From Anaerolineae bacterium (GTDB lineage Bacteria > Chloroflexota > Anaerolineae > Aggregatilineales > Aggregatilineaceae), in contig JAFGHR010000073.1 of NCBI GenBank assembly GCA_016930015.1, positions 1-37,189 of the forward strand: a stretch of DNA of 37,189 nucleotides, read 5' to 3'. The notes beneath the pieces are model-generated. The model did not search any database and had not been told where the DNA came from. It saw only the letters and a program-made list of their open reading frames with translations. Every line of letters begins with the position of its first letter. Position 1 is the first letter of the stretch. Positions 35,609 to 37,189 of the stretch are shown in pieces. The position numbers and the translations under genes are program-made.

Positions 35609-36889
35609 ATGAGACAACGGGCGCTGCTGTTCGTCGTGACGCTGGCATTGGTGCTGGGAACGAGCGCCAGGGCGCTGCCGGTCACGGCCCAGGATGGTCC
35701 CGACGCGTATACATCCTACCAGATCAATATGCGGACCGGCCCCGGCGTAAATTTCGACGTGGTGCATGTGCTGCCGCCGAGCACAGGCGTGATTTTTGAG
35801 GCACGCAACGCCGACATGTCATGGCTGCTCGGCCACACCGAAGATGGTTCAGCGCGCGGCTGGGTATCCAGCCTCTACATGGAATATCGCCTGGGGTTTA
35901 GCGCCGTCCATTTGCCAGTTAGCGACGAAGTGCTCGGCGCTCCGGCTGCCCCTGCCCCCGAAGTTCAGTCCGAATCGCAAGATGCGCCCGCCCCGGAAAA
36001 CGCCGCTGCGCCTGATCCCGCCGTCCCGGCCAACCCATCCGGTGACGCAAGTGTTGCGTTGGCGGCCAGTGCGCTGGCGTCGATGCCGGTTGTGCCCGCC
36101 ATTGGATCGCGCGTGCAGCAGATATTCGCGTACGGCCAGACGTTGGGGAACAATCCCCGCGTGTTTATCGAGGTGGGGGAATGTAACACGCTCGCGCAAA
36201 CGTATCTGACGCCGTTTGGCCAGGGTGCGTATAATTTAGGCGCATACGGGCAGTTGCAGGCGGCGATCGATTTTTTCTCTGTGCCGCCGGTCGGGGGCGT
36301 GGCGAATTCGTTTTTGCACAAAGGCGCAGCGATGAGCACGGGCATGACCTGCCAGGCGGTCATTGACGTGGCGATGAGCAACCCCCAACTGTGCCCGGCG
36401 GGAACGTCGCCGCTGGAATGCGAGATTCAGCGCACCCGGCCCGGCGTGATGCTGGTCATGCTGGGGTTATATGATGTATATTGGCTGACGCCCGCGCTGT
36501 ACGAACAGGGAATGCGGCGTATTCTCGACACGGCGATCAACAACGGCGTGATCCCGGTGCTGGCGACGTTTCCCACGTGCGGCGGCGATGTCAGCGAATG
36601 GCCTAACGCTCGCGCCACGCGTGAAGCCAACCGCGAAGCCTTCAATTTGATCGTGGTGCGGCTGGCGCAGGAATACGGCGTGCCGGTGATGAATTTGTGG
36701 CGGGCCACGCAAAGCCTGCCGGGCTGCGGCCTGAAAGTGAATGGTGATTTCCAACACCTGTCCGAAAGCGGCGATCGCAGCCGGTGGGCGTCGTTTAACG
36801 GCGACGAATACCAGTGGGGATTCACCATGTGGAACCTGGTGACGCTGCAAACGCTGGATCAACTGCGGATCAACGTATTGGCACAGTGA
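35609..36889 (+). CDS. Secreted protein with SH3b domain and SGNH-hydrolase-like domain
   Basis: The product is 426 aa. The signal peptide is about residues 1-27 (cut near VTAQ). Residues 35-95 are a bacterial SH3-like domain: INMRTGPGVNFDVVHVLP, then GWVSSLYM. A Pro/Ala/Glu-rich linker (108-160) follows. Residues 165-426 look like an SGNH/GDSL-type fold. FIEVGECN (C192) sits where the GDS block would be, NNGVIPVLATFPT is a central strand, and DFQHLSE (D380, H383) occupies the DxxH position. It would be displayed on or released from the cell surface, perhaps binding or trimming cell-wall glycan; catalysis is uncertain because Ser is absent. AGGAGG with 6-base spacing sets the start at 35609. 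Confidence 0.75.
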   Translation: MRQRALLFVVTLALVLGTSARALPVTAQDGPDAYTSYQINMRTGPGVNFDVVHVLPPSTGVIFEARNADMSWLLGHTEDGSARGWVSSLYMEYRLGFSAVHLPVSDEVLGAPAAPAPEVQSESQDAPAPENAAAPDPAVPANPSGDASVALAASALASMPVVPAIGSRVQQIFAYGQTLGNNPRVFIEVGECNTLAQTYLTPFGQGAYNLGAYGQLQAAIDFFSVPPVGGVANSFLHKGAAMSTGMTCQAVIDVAMSNPQLCPAGTSPLECEIQRTRPGVMLVMLGLYDVYWLTPALYEQGMRRILDTAINNGVIPVLATFPTCGGDVSEWPNARATREANREAFNLIVVRLAQEYGVPVMNLWRATQSLPGCGLKVNGDFQHLSESGDRSRWASFNGDEYQWGFTMWNLVTLQTLDQLRINVLAQ

Positions 36890-37144
36890 AACAGCCTGAA
36901 ATCGGGCACGGTCCGGTATGGCGGCGGGGAAACGTCAACCCGACGTTGGGTAACATGCGGGGTGTGCGTTAAAATGGGGCTGATTAGCATAATGAATACG
37001 CGGCACTCTCGGTCGCAGGCAAGAGTTAGGCTGAACCAAGAAAATAAACCTCCCGTTTGTTTGCCCTTGCCAGGGATCGGGGTAATTATTTTTTATGGCG
37101 CAGCCTTATGGACAAATCAAAAGAAACTCGCATAATTAGAGGGT
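36890..37144. other. Intergenic region, AT-richer towards its end
   Basis: A small hairpin AACGTC/GACGTT (36931-36947) lies after the SH3/SGNH gene. TTGGGT, 18 bp and TAAAAT (36946-36975) could be a promoter. GGCAAG (about 37019) and CTTGCC (about 37067) form a 6-bp inverted repeat. Beyond about 37030 the sequence is much AT-richer than the rest of the window, with a T-run near 37090. No gene was recognised. Confidence 0.4.
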
Positions 37145-37189
37145 ATGGCAAAACGAACCTTTACCCTCACCGAACAAGAAATCAAAGCC
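37145..37189 (+). CDS. Start of a gene cut by the window edge, possibly an IS630-type transposase
   Basis: Only 15 codons are present, beginning MAKRTFTLTEQEI after a possible AGAGGG ribosome site. This short charged N-terminus with a helix-turn-helix-like start resembles what I recall of IS630-family transposases, and the AT-rich upstream change fits a mobile-element edge. With 15 residues this is a weak guess; a DNA-binding protein is equally possible. Confidence 0.3.
   Translation, partial: MAKRTFTLTEQEIKA

Noticed and set aside
36970..37080. Possible tRNA-like or small RNA segment
   Set aside because: It lacks a TTCRANNC loop and acceptor-stem pairing; only one 6-bp inverted repeat was found.

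Overview
This window of high-GC DNA (about 60 % by eye) is densely packed with bacterial chromosomal genes, most of them on the minus strand. The gene content points to an environmental bacterium, most likely a Chloroflexota of the Anaerolineae type. That placement is an inference from the mix of multi-membrane GT-C glycosyltransferases, secreted DUF4397 and SH3/SGNH-like proteins, a short archaeal/Thermotoga-type adenosylhomocysteinase and a cytochrome bd oxidase with its CydDC exporter. No rRNA, tRNA, CRISPR array or complete mobile element was seen.

Positions 1-8549 form a surface-glycan region. Two GT-C membrane glycosyltransferases (the first cut by the window edge) are divergent from a flavodoxin-fold NAD(P)H oxidoreductase that has a good sigma70-type promoter. 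A monofunctional proline dehydrogenase converges on that reductase. A tightly coupled three-gene operon follows, encoding an unknown two-helix membrane protein, a GT2 and a GT4. Positions 8719-10657 carry a secreted two-repeat protein, a clear intrinsic terminator and an atypical SDR epimerase. A secreted CocE/S15-type hydrolase lies convergently at 10746-12653. The operon rmd-gmd-tatD (15553 to 12761, minus) would make GDP-D-rhamnose, a plausible donor for the neighbouring glycosyltransferases.

Positions 15709-18494 hold a lipoprotein built of about six DUF4397-like units and an Hsp20 chaperone, each with a terminator hairpin. Positions 18598-25355 hold the respiratory block cydD-cydC and cydA-cydB, all on the minus strand, separated by one plus-strand HAD phosphatase. 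Upstream of cydA is an unusually AT-rich 346-bp spacer with several inverted repeats.

Positions 25702-36889 hold a HEAT-repeat protein with a glycine-rich membrane-like segment, mtnA, and a minus-strand pair encoding a diverged CpaF-like ATPase and an M1 metallopeptidase fused to a serine-protease-like domain that lacks its serine. These are followed by an adenosine-kinase-like PfkB kinase overlapping a GNAT gene, a 144-bp multi-hairpin repeat candidate, ahcY, and a secreted SH3b plus SGNH-like protein. AhcY, the kinase and MtnA together could recycle the adenosine and methylthioadenosine products of S-adenosylmethionine use. The last 250 bases turn AT-richer and end in the first 15 codons of a possible transposase.

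I did not find a convincing novel multi-gene defence or mobile system. The items most worth checking are the degenerate-protease/M1 fusion with its ATPase neighbour, the multi-hairpin element at 33953-34096 and the AT-rich cyd upstream region.
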